Of a DNA stretch of 64,000 bases, positions 63,449-64,000 are shown piece by piece. The translations under genes were made by a program, and so were the position numbers. This DNA is from Actinophytocola oryzae (GTDB lineage: Bacteria; Actinomycetota; Actinomycetes; Mycobacteriales; Pseudonocardiaceae), in the NCBI RefSeq assembly GCF_004364325.1, contig NZ_SOCP01000004.1:558001-622000 (forward strand). The letters are read 5' to 3'. Positions within the stretch are counted from its first letter, which is position 1. Each line of letters begins with the position of its first letter. Below the pieces are notes generated by a model. The model was not told the DNA's origin. It saw only the letters and a list, made by a program, of their open reading frames with translations, and searched no databases.

Positions 63449-64000
63449 CCGTCTCGTCTCCTCGGCTCGAAGGCACTCATCAGGCCGGCGAGGAACACGT
63501 CGAGCGCGAACTCGAACCGCTCCTCGGCCGTCGCCTCGGAGAGTAGCTGTCCGACTCCGATCAGGTTGGGGAACTGGGCGGGTCGGGCGGCCATGTAGGC
63601 GCTGATCTCCCTGCCGCGGGCCGTGATCGCGTCCGCGTCGAACTCGCCGGTCCGGATGGCGCTGATCTCGTAGGCGAACGCCGAACACCACAGGGACAGC
63701 GTGTCGAAGGCGAACACCGCGATCCGGTCGGGCAGGCCGCCCGCGCGCAGGACCGCCAGCACCGCCTCGCCGTAGGCAAGCGCGTTCGGCCCGGTGGGCA
63801 CGACGGTCTCGAGCCCTACCCGCGCGATGCCGGGATAGGACGTCAGCATCTTCAGCTGCGCCCTGGCCATGTCGAGGAGCTGCTCGGTCCACGTGTCGGG
63901 GTCCGGCTCCGGACGCGGCAGCCTGCCGAGCAGTCGGTCGAGCATCAGCTCGTGGAGGTCCTCTTTGCTGCTGACGTGCGCGTACAGCGACGCGGGTCCC
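63445..64000 (-). CDS. TetR-family regulator, C-terminal part (cut by window end)
   Basis: The visible 184 residues begin inside the helix-turn-helix (ASLYAHVSSKEDLHELMLDR) and continue through a TetR_C-type ligand domain (SYPGIARVGLETVVPTGPNA, FAFDTLSLWCSAFAYEISAI). The start is outside the window. The gene ends with a 4-bp overlap on the FtsX-ECD gene, so the two form one operon and the regulator probably controls that protein. Confidence 0.9.
   Translation of the reverse strand, partial: GPASLYAHVSSKEDLHELMLDRLLGRLPRPEPDPDTWTEQLLDMARAQLKMLTSYPGIARVGLETVVPTGPNALAYGEAVLAVLRAGGLPDRIAVFAFDTLSLWCSAFAYEISAIRTGEFDADAITARGREISAYMAARPAQFPNLIGVGQLLSEATAEERFEFALDVFLAGLMSAFEPRRRDG

Overview
The window is high-GC DNA (many GTG starts, frequent 4-bp start/stop overlaps, CebR-type operators, CBM2 enzymes) and looks like an actinomycete of the order Pseudonocardiales; the genus is inference. 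No rRNA, tRNA, insertion sequence, prophage or CRISPR array was recognised. Coding density is very high: no stretch above about 300 bases lacks a gene, and two outer genes are cut by the window ends (enoyl-CoA hydratase at left, TetR regulator at right).

Backbone. From memory of the M. tuberculosis map, the core genes follow the order of Rv3039c down to Rv3005c: echA17-like, two methyltransferases, a hexapeptide transferase, the methylglucose-lipopolysaccharide set (Rv3032, Rv3031, Rv3030 homologues), etfB-etfA, an OlsB/OlsA-like acyltransferase pair, iscS-mnmA, a MetE-like protein, ligA, an ACT protein, gatCAB, an LppZ-like lipoprotein and a DoxX protein. The relative orientations also agree. 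Accessory blocks sit between these anchors.

Layout. 1-5.9 kb: fatty-acid and methyltransferase genes, nucleoside hydrolase and LtrA. 5.9-10.3 kb: MGLP-type glucan synthesis and DegV. 10.5-17.8 kb: electron transfer flavoprotein, lipid acyltransferases, MFS transporter, cysteine desulfurase and tRNA thiouridylase. 17.8-27.0 kb: the most unusual block, a cytoplasmic subtilisin next to a TPR-CHAT (caspase-fold) protein, followed by a tightly overlapping six-gene operon DUF4178-DUF2617-DUF4247-(secreted/TM, Pro/Thr-rich)-DUF350-membrane spermidine synthase. 27.1-30.5 kb: ASCH protein and a two-gene cellulolytic operon under two CebR-like boxes. 30.5-38.7 kb: SDR-VOC-QueA-like operon, DevSR-like two-component pair, PQQ-type propeller, EamA/LysR and a threonine dehydratase-like enzyme. 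38.9-51.7 kb: MetE-like, a TetR/MFS pair with three operators, ligA, a truncated TIR gene, AraC, and gatCAB. 51.8-64 kb: giant SARP-NB-ARC-TPR regulator, secreted lipase, LppZ-like, DoxX, HemW, a doubly broken ECF sigma gene with intact partner genes, and an orphan FtsX-extracellular-domain protein with a TetR regulator.

Two points stand out beyond the genes. First, a 30-bp, hairpin-forming repeat occurs at five sites, always directly behind genes and four times between convergent genes, so it probably serves as a mobile or amplifying bidirectional terminator. Second, the subtilisin/CHAT pair and the neighbouring DUF350-spermidine synthase operon form the best candidate for an uncharacterised system.
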